Below, piece by piece: positions 1 through 7,617 of a stretch of DNA of 64,000 nt. The stretch lies in assembly GCA_902470815.1 (NCBI GenBank), contig CABRHS010000001.1:62001-126000 (forward strand). The letters run 5' to 3'. The position numbers and the translations under genes were made by a program. The DNA comes from an uncultured Collinsella sp. (lineage in GTDB: Bacteria; Actinomycetota; Coriobacteriia; Coriobacteriales; Coriobacteriaceae). A model generated the notes under the pieces. That model ran no database searches. It worked only from the letters and a program-made list of their open reading frames with translations, and was not told where the DNA came from. Numbering within the stretch: position 1 is the first letter of the stretch; every line of letters begins with the position of its first letter.

Positions 1-28
1 GGCCAAGTCCGAGCTGGCCGCCCAGTAA
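1..28 (+). CDS. C-terminal tail of an upstream gene, probably a mannose-family PTS IIAB component
   Basis: The window opens inside a reading frame that ends AKSELAAQ and a TAA stop at 26-28. The next gene starts 10 bases later, with its ribosome site (AAAGGAGGG) overlapping this stop, so the two are co-transcribed. The following genes are PTS IIC and IID, so the natural guess is the IIAB (ManX/L-like) subunit, but eight residues cannot prove it. Confidence 0.5.
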
Positions 29-38
29 AGGAGGGAAT

Positions 39-854
39 ATGTCAGCACTTTCGATCGTTCTGATCGCCATCATCGCGCTGCTGGCCGGTATGGAGGGTGT
101 TCTGGACGAGTTCCAGTTCCACCAGCCGCTCGTGGCCTGTACGCTCATCGGTCTTGTGACCGGCCACCTGCAGGAGGGCGTCATGCTCGGCGGCTCCCTG
201 CAGATGATCGCCCTCGGCTGGGCGAACGTCGGCGCCGCCATCGCGCCTGACGCCGCCCTCGCCTCCGTCGCGTCCGCCATCATCATGGTGCTCGCGCTCG
301 ACGGCGGCACCGCCGACTCGCAGACCGCCATCACCACCTCCATCGCCCTTGCCGTGCCGCTGTCCGTTGCAGGCCTGTTCCTCACGATGATCTGCCGCAC
401 GCTGGCGATCCCCATGGTTCACGCCATGGACGCCGCCGCCGAGAAGGGCAACTTCAAGGGTGTCGAGTTCTGGCAGATCGCCGCTATCCTCATGCAGGGC
501 ATTCGCATCGCCATCCCGGCCGTGGCCCTGTGCTTCGTCTCGCCCGAGATCGTGACCAACGCGCTCAACATGATGCCCGCATGGCTCTCCGGCGGCATGG
601 CCGTCGGTGGCGGTATGGTCGCGGCCGTCGGTTACGCGATGGTCATCAACATGATGGCGACCAAGGAGGTCTGGCCGTTCTTCGCGCTCGGCTTCGTCTT
701 CGCCGCCATTTCCGAGCTCACCCTCATCGCCCTCGGCGTCATCGGCGTGTCCCTCGCCCTGCTGTACCTTGGTCTTAAGGATCTGGCCAAGAACAGCGGT
801 GGCGGCGCCGGCACCGGCGATCCGCTCGGCGACATCCTGAACGACTACGAGTAA
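39..854 (+). CDS. manY: PTS mannose/fructose/sorbose family IIC permease subunit
   Basis: A 271-residue polytopic membrane protein of the EIIC family of mannose-type phosphotransferase systems. It forms the sugar channel together with IID and couples uptake to phosphorylation by the cytoplasmic IIAB protein. The N-terminus has the family pattern of hydrophobic segments and a GEF-like loop (LDEFQFHQPLVACTLIG near residues 27-43), followed by a glycine-rich segment with GGSLQM. The length is normal for the family. The start follows AAAGGAGGG. The IID gene begins 19 bases after the stop, giving the standard IIC-IID order. The sugar is not evident from sequence; mannose, glucose, fructose, sorbose and amino sugars are all used by this family. 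Confidence 0.93.
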   Translation: MSALSIVLIAIIALLAGMEGVLDEFQFHQPLVACTLIGLVTGHLQEGVMLGGSLQMIALGWANVGAAIAPDAALASVASAIIMVLALDGGTADSQTAITTSIALAVPLSVAGLFLTMICRTLAIPMVHAMDAAAEKGNFKGVEFWQIAAILMQGIRIAIPAVALCFVSPEIVTNALNMMPAWLSGGMAVGGGMVAAVGYAMVINMMATKEVWPFFALGFVFAAISELTLIALGVIGVSLALLYLGLKDLAKNSGGGAGTGDPLGDILNDYE

Positions 855-873
855 GGAAGGGAGGACGTACATC

Positions 874-1794
874 ATGGCAGAGAACAAGATTCAGCTTTCC
901 AAGTCCGACCGTATGTCGGTGTGCATGCGTCACCAGTTCCTGCAGGGCTCCTGGAACTACGAGCGCATGCAGAACGGCGGTTGGTGCTTCGCTATGATCC
1001 CCGCGATCAAGAAGCTCTACTCCAACAAGGAGGACCAGATCGCGGCACTCAAGCGTCACATGGAGTTCTACAACACGCATCCGTACGTGTCGGCTCCCGT
1101 CATCGGCGTCACCCTCGCCCTTGAGGAGGACCGCGCCAACGGCGCCCAGGTCGAGGACGCCGCCATCCAGGGTGTTAAGGTCGGTATGATGGGTCCGCTG
1201 GCCGGCGTCGGCGACCCCGTCTTCTGGTTCACCCTTCGCCCGATCCTTGGTGCGCTCGGCGCCTCCCTGGCGCTCGGCGGCTCCATCATGGGCCCGCTGC
1301 TGTTCTTCTTCGCGTGGAACATCATCCGCATCGCTTTCCTGTGGTACACCCAGGAGTTCGGCTACAAGGTCGGCACCTCCATCACCAAGGACCTCTCCGG
1401 CGGCCTCATGGGCAAGATCACCGAGGGTGCTTCTATCCTGGGTATGTTCATCATCGGCGCGCTCGTGCAGCGCTGGGTGAGCATCTCCTTCACCCCGGTC
1501 GTCTCCACGGTGCAGCAGTCCGCTGGCGCTTACATCGACTGGGCCAACCTGCCTGCGGGTACTGAGGGCATCCACCAGGCTCTGAGCCAGTTCGCGGCTC
1601 TCGGCCCCAATGGCCTCGAGGTCGCCAAGGTGACCACGCTCCAGGCCAACCTCGATCAGCTGATCCCCGGCCTCGCCGCCGTGGGCCTCACGCTCCTGTG
1701 CTGCCAGCTGCTCAAGAAGAAGGTCTCCCCGATCGTCATCATCATCGCGCTCTTCGCGGTCGGCATCGTCGCCCGCCTGCTCGGCATCATGTAA
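874..1794 (+). CDS. manZ: PTS mannose/fructose/sorbose family IID subunit
   Basis: A 306-residue EIID component. The family-typical N-terminus is visible (hydrophilic, with QGSWNYERMQNGGWCFAMIP near residues 26-45), as is the conserved MGPLAGVGDP segment near residues 106-115. The C-terminal end is a membrane anchor. With IIC it forms the membrane part of the transporter. It is preceded by a GGAAGGGAGG ribosome site in a 19-base gap, so it is translated from the same operon as IIC. The length is slightly above the usual 270-300 residues. A hairpin terminator follows at about 1839. Confidence 0.93.
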   Translation: MAENKIQLSKSDRMSVCMRHQFLQGSWNYERMQNGGWCFAMIPAIKKLYSNKEDQIAALKRHMEFYNTHPYVSAPVIGVTLALEEDRANGAQVEDAAIQGVKVGMMGPLAGVGDPVFWFTLRPILGALGASLALGGSIMGPLLFFFAWNIIRIAFLWYTQEFGYKVGTSITKDLSGGLMGKITEGASILGMFIIGALVQRWVSISFTPVVSTVQQSAGAYIDWANLPAGTEGIHQALSQFAALGPNGLEVAKVTTLQANLDQLIPGLAAVGLTLLCCQLLKKKVSPIVIIIALFAVGIVARLLGIM

Positions 1795-1838
1795 GACTTC
1801 CGGGGTTTAAGCGCTCGCGTCGCGCTTGCACCTGAAAC

Positions 1839-1881
1839 CGCGCCTGCTACCATGGTCTACCATCGGTGGCAGGCGCGTTTT
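1839..1881 (+). terminator. Rho-independent terminator after the PTS IID gene
   Basis: CGCGCCTGC (1839-1847) pairs perfectly with GCAGGCGCG (1869-1877), followed by TTTT. It lies 45 bases after the IID stop and before the ManO-like gene, so it ends the PTS transcript or attenuates read-through into the regulator. Confidence 0.8.
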
Positions 1882-1946
1882 GCGATACGCGCGGTCCGCC
1901 GGCGCCGCATGGGCGGATTCGCGATGTGAGAGGAAAGAGGTCCGAG

Positions 1947-2327
1947 ATGGCCCAGTCGCAGAACAGCTCCGTCTACTACACCGAGCGCGCCACGTCGTTC
2001 CATGGAATGGCGACGTACGGCAATGTGATGCTGGGGAACAAGGCGTTCGAGTTCTACAACGAGCGGAATCCCGAGGATTACATTCAGATCCCGTGGGACC
2101 AGATCGACCGCGTCGCGGCGTCCGTGATGTTCGGCGGCAAGAAGATCGCCCGGTTCGCGATATTCGTCAAGGGCAGCGAGACGGGCTTCTTGTTTTCCAC
2201 GCGCGATAACAAGGCGACGCTTCGCGCGATGCGCGAGCATGTGCCCGAGGACCGGCTCCTGCGTTCTTTGAGCTTCTTTGACGTGATCAAGCGCGGCGTG
2301 CTGTCACTGTTCCGTAAAAACCGCTAG
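1947..2327 (+). CDS. manO: DUF956 family protein, ManO-like regulator of the mannose PTS operon
   Basis: A 126-residue soluble protein of the DUF956 family. In lactic acid bacteria ManO proteins are encoded at the end of mannose-PTS operons and affect their expression. Visible family traits are the N-terminal segment NSSVYYTERATSFHGMATYG, the IPWDQIDRVAASV motif and FLFSTRD. I chose the ATG at 1947 because GAGGAAAGAGG sits just upstream, while the in-frame ATG at 1866 has no ribosome site and adds an unrelated basic leader. It lies beyond a terminator, so it may have its own promoter in 1882-1930. The function is inferred from family and position. Confidence 0.8.
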   Translation: MAQSQNSSVYYTERATSFHGMATYGNVMLGNKAFEFYNERNPEDYIQIPWDQIDRVAASVMFGGKKIARFAIFVKGSETGFLFSTRDNKATLRAMREHVPEDRLLRSLSFFDVIKRGVLSLFRKNR

Positions 2328-2408
2328 AATATCCAGAGTGCATTGACGCGATCGGCTCCATGGCCATCTGGACGGGGAGTTGGTTCGACCGGGTCGCACA
2401 ATGGCAAT

Positions 2409-2484
2409 GCCTCCGTAGCTCAGGGGATAGAGCACCGCTCTCCTAAAGCGGGTGTCGTACGTTCGAATCGTATCGGGGGCACCA
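2409..2484 (+). tRNA. tRNA-Arg, anticodon CCU
   Basis: A complete 76-nt cloverleaf. The acceptor arm GCCTCCG (2409-2415) pairs with CGGGGGC (2474-2480, one G-U). The D-arm holds AGCTCAGGGGATAGAGC. The anticodon stem CCGCT/AGCGG encloses the loop CTCCTAA (anticodon CCT). The T-arm contains GTTCGAATC, and the CCA end is encoded at 2482-2484. The anticodon CCU reads AGG arginine codons, which are rare in this GC-rich genome. A strong terminator follows. Confidence 0.97.
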
Positions 2485-2494
2485 TCGTAATCTG

Positions 2495-2525
2495 AACAGG
2501 CTGGGGAACAGTCCCCGGCCTGTTT
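2495..2525 (+). terminator. Terminator of the tRNA-Arg gene
   Basis: AACAGGC...GGCCTGTT with an inner GGGGAACAGTCCCC stem, followed by TTTTCGTTT. It starts 11 bases after the tRNA CCA end. Confidence 0.85.
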
Positions 2526-2530
2526 TCGTT

Positions 2531-2685
2531 TGGCGCGCCCTGCTCGATGGGCGCTCAGCTGCGACGCGAATTCATTCCGAGCGGTCCGTGACTCTGGTGG
2601 CCAAGGCGCTAGGGATGACATGTTCGTGCGGCGGTTATGGGTGAAAGGCGGGGCCGGGGTGCGCGATGACATGCAGCCCGGCATG
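2531..2685. other. Gene-free spacer between convergent units
   Basis: Between the tRNA terminator and the terminator of the minus-strand kinase operon. I see no ribosome site with a credible reading frame, no repeat and no RNA fold. Confidence 0.5.
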
Positions 2686-2718
2686 AAAAAGCGCCCCGGG
2701 CTGATGCCTCGGGGCGCT
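2686..2718 (-). terminator. Terminator of the minus-strand envelope-signalling operon
   Basis: Read on the minus strand, AGCGCCCCGAGG and CCCGGGGCGCT form a stem followed by TTTTT (plus-strand AAAAA at 2686-2690). It lies 75 bases after the pknB stop. Confidence 0.85.
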
Positions 2719-2792
2719 GGCAGTTGGCCTTGCCGATTTGAGTGCCCGGCGATCCGTGGAGCGATTCGCGCGGCAGGAGGCGGGGATGCCGT

Positions 2793-4736
2793 TTACTCCT
2801 CGGGCTCGGGCACGGCCATGTCCTTGGTGTCGAGCGTGATGCTGGCGCCCTTGTCAAGGGAGCCGGAGGCGGACTGCGCGGTGATCACACCGTCCTGCGG
2901 GCCGTTGACGGTCACGGCGAAGCCGAGCGCCTTGAGGTCCTTGATGGCCGTCGCGGCGGACTGGCCGACATAGTAGGGGGCGTTGACCTTCTGCTTGGGC
3001 TCGGGACCCTTGGAGATGGTCAGGGTGATCTCCGTGCCCTCCTTGGCGGTGCCGGTGACGCTCTGGGCCATGACGGTGCCCTGAGCGTAGCTATCGCTGT
3101 AGGAACCGGCCTCGATGGAGACCTTGAACCCGGCGTTGGTGAGCGTGTTGGAGGCCTCCGCCTCGCTCATGCCGAGCACGCCGGGGACGTTGATCTCGTC
3201 CGGTCCGGTGGAGACCCAGATCTCGATCGTGGTGCCCTCGTCCACCATCTCGCCCGTGTTCCTGCTCTGCTTGAACACCTTGCCCTTCTCGGCGTCGTTC
3301 GCCTCCTCGTGCACCTGGCACTTGAGCTTGATGCCCTTGAGGGCGGATTCGGCCTCGGCACGGGTCATGTCGGTGAGGTTGGGGACTTCGACCTGCTCGA
3401 TGGGCTCGGGACCCTTGGAGAGGGTCAGCTTGACCGTCGAGCCCTCCTTGGCCTCGCGGTTTCCGTCCGGGGTCTGATCGACGACGCAGCCCTCCTCGAT
3501 CGTCTCGTCGGTGACGGGGTTGCCGTACTCGACCTCGAAGCCGGCGTTCTGGAGTGTCGCCTCGGCGTCCTCCTGCGTGTAGTTGATCACATTGGGCACG
3601 GTGACCATCTTGCCGCCGCCACCGAACAGGCTGGAGGCGAAGAACACTGCCGCGGCGATGACGGCGATGGCGCCGATCACGATCGCGGCGACCTTACCGC
3701 CCTTGCCCTTTTTGGGCTCCTCGTAGTTCATGTTGCGTGGCGCCTGGTTCTGCATGGGGACGCGCGGTCCCGAGGCGGTCGAGCCGGGTGCGCCGCCCGC
3801 GGGGCGGACCATGGCCTGCGTGGCATCGCTCATGACGCGGGTCTCGGTGCCGGGCATGGCGCCCATGGGCACGGCGCCGCCGATGACGCGCGTGGGCTCG
3901 GCCACCTCAACGGCGCGGCCGGTGGCGTAGGCGTTGAGCACGTCGCGGAGCTCGTCGGCGGTCTGGAAGCGATTGGCGGCGTCTTTCTCCATGCACTTGA
4001 GGATGATGCGCTCCAGCGCGGGGTCCACGCCGGGGTTGACCTGCGAGGGCGGAACGGGCAGCTCGTTGACCTGCTTGAGGGCGACGGAGATGGCGTCGTC
4101 GCCGTCAAAGGGAACGCGGCCGGTGGCGCACTCGTACATCACCACGCCCAGCGAGTAGATGTCGCTGGTGGGGCCCAGGTCCTGGCCGCGCGTCTGCTCG
4201 GGAGAGACGTAGTGGGCGGTGCCCAGCACGTTGTTGTCCTGGGTGAGGTGGCTGTTCTTGGCGCGCGCGATGCCGAAGTCCATCACCTTGATGTTGCCGT
4301 CGGGCAGCACCATGATGTTCTGCGGCTTGATGTCGCGGTGGATGATCTCATGCTTGTGGGCCACCGAGAGCGCCCCGCAGATCTGGGAGCCGATCTGGGC
4401 GACCTTCTTGGGGTCGAGGGCCCCGTGGCTGCGGATGCCGCTCTTGAGGTCGGTGCCGCGCAGGTACTCCATGACGATGTAGTACGTGTCGCCGTCCTTG
4501 CCCCAGTCGTACACGCCGACGATATAGGGGCTCTGCAGACCTGCGGCCGCCTGCGCCTCCTGCTTGAAGCGCGCCGCGAACGTCGCGTCGCCGGCATATT
4601 GCGGCAGCATGATCTTGACCGCGACGGTGCGGTCCAGGACCTGGTCCTGGGCGCGGAACACGCTCGCCATGCCTCCGTTGCCAACTTTGTCCTTGAGCAG
4701 GTACCTGCCGCCAAGTACGCGCTGAGCCTCTGCCAT
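2793..4736 (-). CDS. pknB: PASTA-domain Ser/Thr protein kinase (PknB/PrkC/Stk family)
   Basis: A 647-residue membrane kinase that senses peptidoglycan fragments and phosphorylates growth and division proteins. The N-terminal kinase domain (about residues 9-275) has the Gly loop VGNGGMASVF, the lysine in VAVKIM, HRDIKPQN, DFG and SPEQ. A juxtamembrane stretch is followed by one transmembrane helix (about 347-370). Four PASTA repeats fill the extracellular part (about 375-640); each starts near a VPN/VPG/NAP segment and ends in a TLSKGP-like strand. It starts at ATG after GGAGTAAGAG. It is the last gene of a six-gene operon and lies 58 bases downstream of the SEDS-PBP gene. It is the likely counterpart of the upstream PP2C phosphatase. 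Confidence 0.97.
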   Translation of the reverse strand: MAEAQRVLGGRYLLKDKVGNGGMASVFRAQDQVLDRTVAVKIMLPQYAGDATFAARFKQEAQAAAGLQSPYIVGVYDWGKDGDTYYIVMEYLRGTDLKSGIRSHGALDPKKVAQIGSQICGALSVAHKHEIIHRDIKPQNIMVLPDGNIKVMDFGIARAKNSHLTQDNNVLGTAHYVSPEQTRGQDLGPTSDIYSLGVVMYECATGRVPFDGDDAISVALKQVNELPVPPSQVNPGVDPALERIILKCMEKDAANRFQTADELRDVLNAYATGRAVEVAEPTRVIGGAVPMGAMPGTETRVMSDATQAMVRPAGGAPGSTASGPRVPMQNQAPRNMNYEEPKKGKGGKVAAIVIGAIAVIAAAVFFASSLFGGGGKMVTVPNVINYTQEDAEATLQNAGFEVEYGNPVTDETIEEGCVVDQTPDGNREAKEGSTVKLTLSKGPEPIEQVEVPNLTDMTRAEAESALKGIKLKCQVHEEANDAEKGKVFKQSRNTGEMVDEGTTIEIWVSTGPDEINVPGVLGMSEAEASNTLTNAGFKVSIEAGSYSDSYAQGTVMAQSVTGTAKEGTEITLTISKGPEPKQKVNAPYYVGQSAATAIKDLKALGFAVTVNGPQDGVITAQSASGSLDKGASITLDTKDMAVPEPEE

Positions 4737-4794
4737 CTCTCTTACTCCTCACCAATCAATCCGCAGGGCGGAATCGTTACCTCAGTTTACCGGT

Positions 4795-7617
4795 TTACAT
4801 GCCTTGGGCCGCAAGCGCCGCGCGCAGGACCTGCCCCGCGACGGCCGCCGCCGTGGTCTCGTTCTCGGATGTCTGCTCCAAGACGAGCGAGATCGCGAGC
4901 GTGGGCGTGTCGTATGGCGCGAACCCGATGAATGTCGAGTTCGGGGTGGTGCTGTTGGTCTCGGCGGTGCCGGTCTTGCCGGCGACCTTGACGCCGGCGA
5001 TATTGGCCGCCACGCCGCTGCCGCTCTGGACGACGTCGAGCATGGCCTCCTTGACCTGCGCAGCCGTGCCGCTGCTGACGGCCTGGCCGAGCGAGCGCTC
5101 GCGGGTCGTCTTGATGACCGTTCCGTCGGGTGCCAGTATCTGGCCGACCACATGGGGGTTCATGGCGATGCCGTTGTTGGCTATCGCGGCTGCAACCACG
5201 GCGTTCTGCATGACGGTGGTCTGGGGGCCGGGGGTGTGGCCCTGGCCGACCGGCTGTCCGGCGCCCGCCCATGCGAGCTCCCAGACGGACATGTCCGCGG
5301 GGTCGGGCATGATGGAGGCAGCGGTGGTGAAGTCCGTGCCCAGGTCCTGCCCGTAACCGAACGCCTGCGCCACGGCGACCATGCGCTCGGCCCCGAGTTG
5401 CTCCGCCACCTGGCCGAAGACCGTGTTGGAGGAGACCGCGAAGGCGCGGTCGAGGGTGATGGTCCCGTGTGCCCGCTCGTTCACGCTCACCACGTCTGCC
5501 CCGCCGATCTCCATGCGCCCGGGGCTGTCGAAGGTGGAGTCGAGCGATGCGGTGCCGTTTTCGAGCGCGGCGGCCAGCGTGACCGTCTTGAACGTGGAGC
5601 CGGGGGCGTACAGCGCCTGCGTGGCGCGGTCGAACATGGAGGTGTCCGACCCGCCGCTGGCGTTGGCGGCCTCGATGGTCGCCTGGATGTTCGTGTTGTC
5701 ATATGTGGGCGAGCTGGCCCAGGCGAGGACCGCACCGGTGCGCGGGTCCAGCACGACGATGGCGCCGGTGCGCCCGGCGAGCGCCTGTTCGGCCGCGACC
5801 TGGATGCGCGAGTCGATGGTGAGCTGGACGGAGTTGCCCGGCTCGGTTATGCCGGCGAGTGAGTTGAGGGCGTTCTGCCAGCTGGAGTAGTCCTTGGAGC
5901 CGGTGAGCGTCTTGTCTTGCGAGGCCTCGACGCCTGAGCTGCCGTACTGTTGCGAGTAATAGCCCACGGCGTGCGCCGCCAGGTTGCCGTTGGGATAGGA
6001 GCGCACGTACGTGCCGTCCTCCTGCTGGATGGACTCGGCGAGCGTGAGCCCGTCGGCGGTGATGATGGAGCCGCGCTTGATGTAGCGCGCCTTGGTGATG
6101 GTGTGGTTGTTGCTGGGCATGTCCTGAAGCTCGGTTGCCTTGAACACCTGGATGTAGGTGATGTTGCCGATGAGAACGGCGAACAGGGCGGTGAACAGCA
6201 GCACCGTGCGCGTGAGGCGATGGGCGAGCGCCACGCGGCCCAGCAGGCCGCTCTCGGGGGTGTCGAGCGCGCGTCGGCGCATGTGCGAGCCGCTTGGGCC
6301 CACCGCGCGGTAGCCGGTGACGGTGAGGTCGGTGCTGGTGTTCGCGAGCTCGCTGGAGCGTCCGGTGGCCTCGTCGCCGGCGCGGAGCAGCAGACCCACG
6401 ATCACGAAGCTCGCGAGCAGCGAGGAGCCACCCTGGCTCATGAAGGGCAGGGTGACGCCGGTGAGGGGGATGAGCTTGGTCACGCCGCCCACGATGGTGA
6501 ACGCCTGGAAGGAGATGGCGGCGGTGAGACCCGCGGCGGAGAACGCGGCGAGGTCGGATTTCGCGCGGGCGGCCGTGGTCAGTCCACGCACCGCGAAGAG
6601 CATGAACAGCAGCAGCACCGCGGCGCCGCCCAGCAGGCCCATCTCCTCGCCGATGGGCGCGAAGATCATGTCGGAGGCGACCACGGGGATGGTGCTCGCG
6701 CCCAGGCCCTTGCCGATGCCCACGCCGAACAGGCCGCCGTCGGCGAGCGAGTAGAGGGACTGCACGATCTGGAAGCCCATGTTCTGGGCGTCCTCGAACG
6801 GGTTGAGCCAGATGGCCACGCGCACGCGGACGTGGTTCATGATCTGGTACATGCCGAAGGCGCCGACGGCAAGCAGCACCAGGCCGATGAGCACATAGGA
6901 GACGCGGCCGGTGGCGACGTAGAGCATGATCAGGAAGATCGTGTAGAACAGCAGGGCGCTGCCCAGGTCGCGCTCGAAGGCGACCACCAACAGGCAGATG
7001 CCCCACACGATGAACAGGGGATAGAGCAGGCGCAGGCGCGGGAACTTGATTCCCAGCACGGTGCGGTTGGATATGGAGAGCAGCTCGCGGTTCTCGGCCA
7101 GGTAGCCGGCGAGGAACAAGACGATGAGTACCTTTGCGAACTCGCCGGGCTGGAATTGGAAGCCGCCGATCTTGATCCAGAGCTTGGAGCCGTAGATCTC
7201 GGTGCCTATGAACATGGGCAGCACCAGCAAGATGATGCCTATGGCGCCCAGGACGTACTTGTACCTTTTGACGACCTCAAGGTTCTTGACCACGGCGAGC
7301 GTGCCCACCATGAGGCCCACTCCCACAAAGAGGAAGACGAGTTGGCCCATGGCGGCGTTGGGCTCGAGGCGGGTGACGAACGTGATGCCGATGCCGGAAA
7401 GGGCGAAAACGATGGGCAGCAGCGCCGGGTCGGCGCCCGGGGCGAAGATCCGAATGCCGATGTGCGCCGCGGCGAAGGCAGCGAACAGGCCGAGCGGCAC
7501 CGCGAGCGTCTGGAACGAGAGGACCGCGCCGGCGTTGACCACGTAAAGCGCGTAGAGCAGGGTCACGGGGAACGCCGCGGCTATGAGCAGGAGCAGTTCT
7601 GTGGTGCGGCGACTCAC
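4795..7617 (-). CDS. rodA-pbpA: Fusion of a RodA/FtsW-type SEDS glycosyltransferase with a class B penicillin-binding protein
   Basis: A single 940-residue frame. Residues about 1-420 are a multi-pass SEDS polymerase with the FQPGEFAK loop and the SDMIFAPIGEEMGLLGG segment that holds the catalytic Asp. After a 40-residue linker, a new membrane helix (about 462-482) leads to a PBP transpeptidase domain with SxxK (STFK), SxN (SSN) and KTG (GKTGTAE). Together these polymerise and crosslink septal or peripheral peptidoglycan. In most actinobacteria rodA and pbpA are separate neighbouring genes in this same operon. The PBP part begins near Met446, but there is no stop, ribosome site or frame break there. 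The gene overlaps the phosphatase by 4 bases (ATGA). Confidence 0.95.
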   Translation of the reverse strand: MSRRTTELLLLIAAAFPVTLLYALYVVNAGAVLSFQTLAVPLGLFAAFAAAHIGIRIFAPGADPALLPIVFALSGIGITFVTRLEPNAAMGQLVFLFVGVGLMVGTLAVVKNLEVVKRYKYVLGAIGIILLVLPMFIGTEIYGSKLWIKIGGFQFQPGEFAKVLIVLFLAGYLAENRELLSISNRTVLGIKFPRLRLLYPLFIVWGICLLVVAFERDLGSALLFYTIFLIMLYVATGRVSYVLIGLVLLAVGAFGMYQIMNHVRVRVAIWLNPFEDAQNMGFQIVQSLYSLADGGLFGVGIGKGLGASTIPVVASDMIFAPIGEEMGLLGGAAVLLLFMLFAVRGLTTAARAKSDLAAFSAAGLTAAISFQAFTIVGGVTKLIPLTGVTLPFMSQGGSSLLASFVIVGLLLRAGDEATGRSSELANTSTDLTVTGYRAVGPSGSHMRRRALDTPESGLLGRVALAHRLTRTVLLFTALFAVLIGNITYIQVFKATELQDMPSNNHTITKARYIKRGSIITADGLTLAESIQQEDGTYVRSYPNGNLAAHAVGYYSQQYGSSGVEASQDKTLTGSKDYSSWQNALNSLAGITEPGNSVQLTIDSRIQVAAEQALAGRTGAIVVLDPRTGAVLAWASSPTYDNTNIQATIEAANASGGSDTSMFDRATQALYAPGSTFKTVTLAAALENGTASLDSTFDSPGRMEIGGADVVSVNERAHGTITLDRAFAVSSNTVFGQVAEQLGAERMVAVAQAFGYGQDLGTDFTTAASIMPDPADMSVWELAWAGAGQPVGQGHTPGPQTTVMQNAVVAAAIANNGIAMNPHVVGQILAPDGTVIKTTRERSLGQAVSSGTAAQVKEAMLDVVQSGSGVAANIAGVKVAGKTGTAETNSTTPNSTFIGFAPYDTPTLAISLVLEQTSENETTAAAVAGQVLRAALAAQGM

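Noticed and set aside
2742..4931. 729-codon open frame on the plus strand opposite pknB
   Set aside because: It is the antisense shadow of the kinase and its neighbour; high GC at third positions keeps the opposite frame open. No ribosome site, no recognisable domain, low-complexity Gly/Leu/Asp content.
4795..7617. Two separate genes, rodA and pbpA
   Set aside because: The frame is continuous; the Met446 codon has no ribosome site and no stop precedes it.
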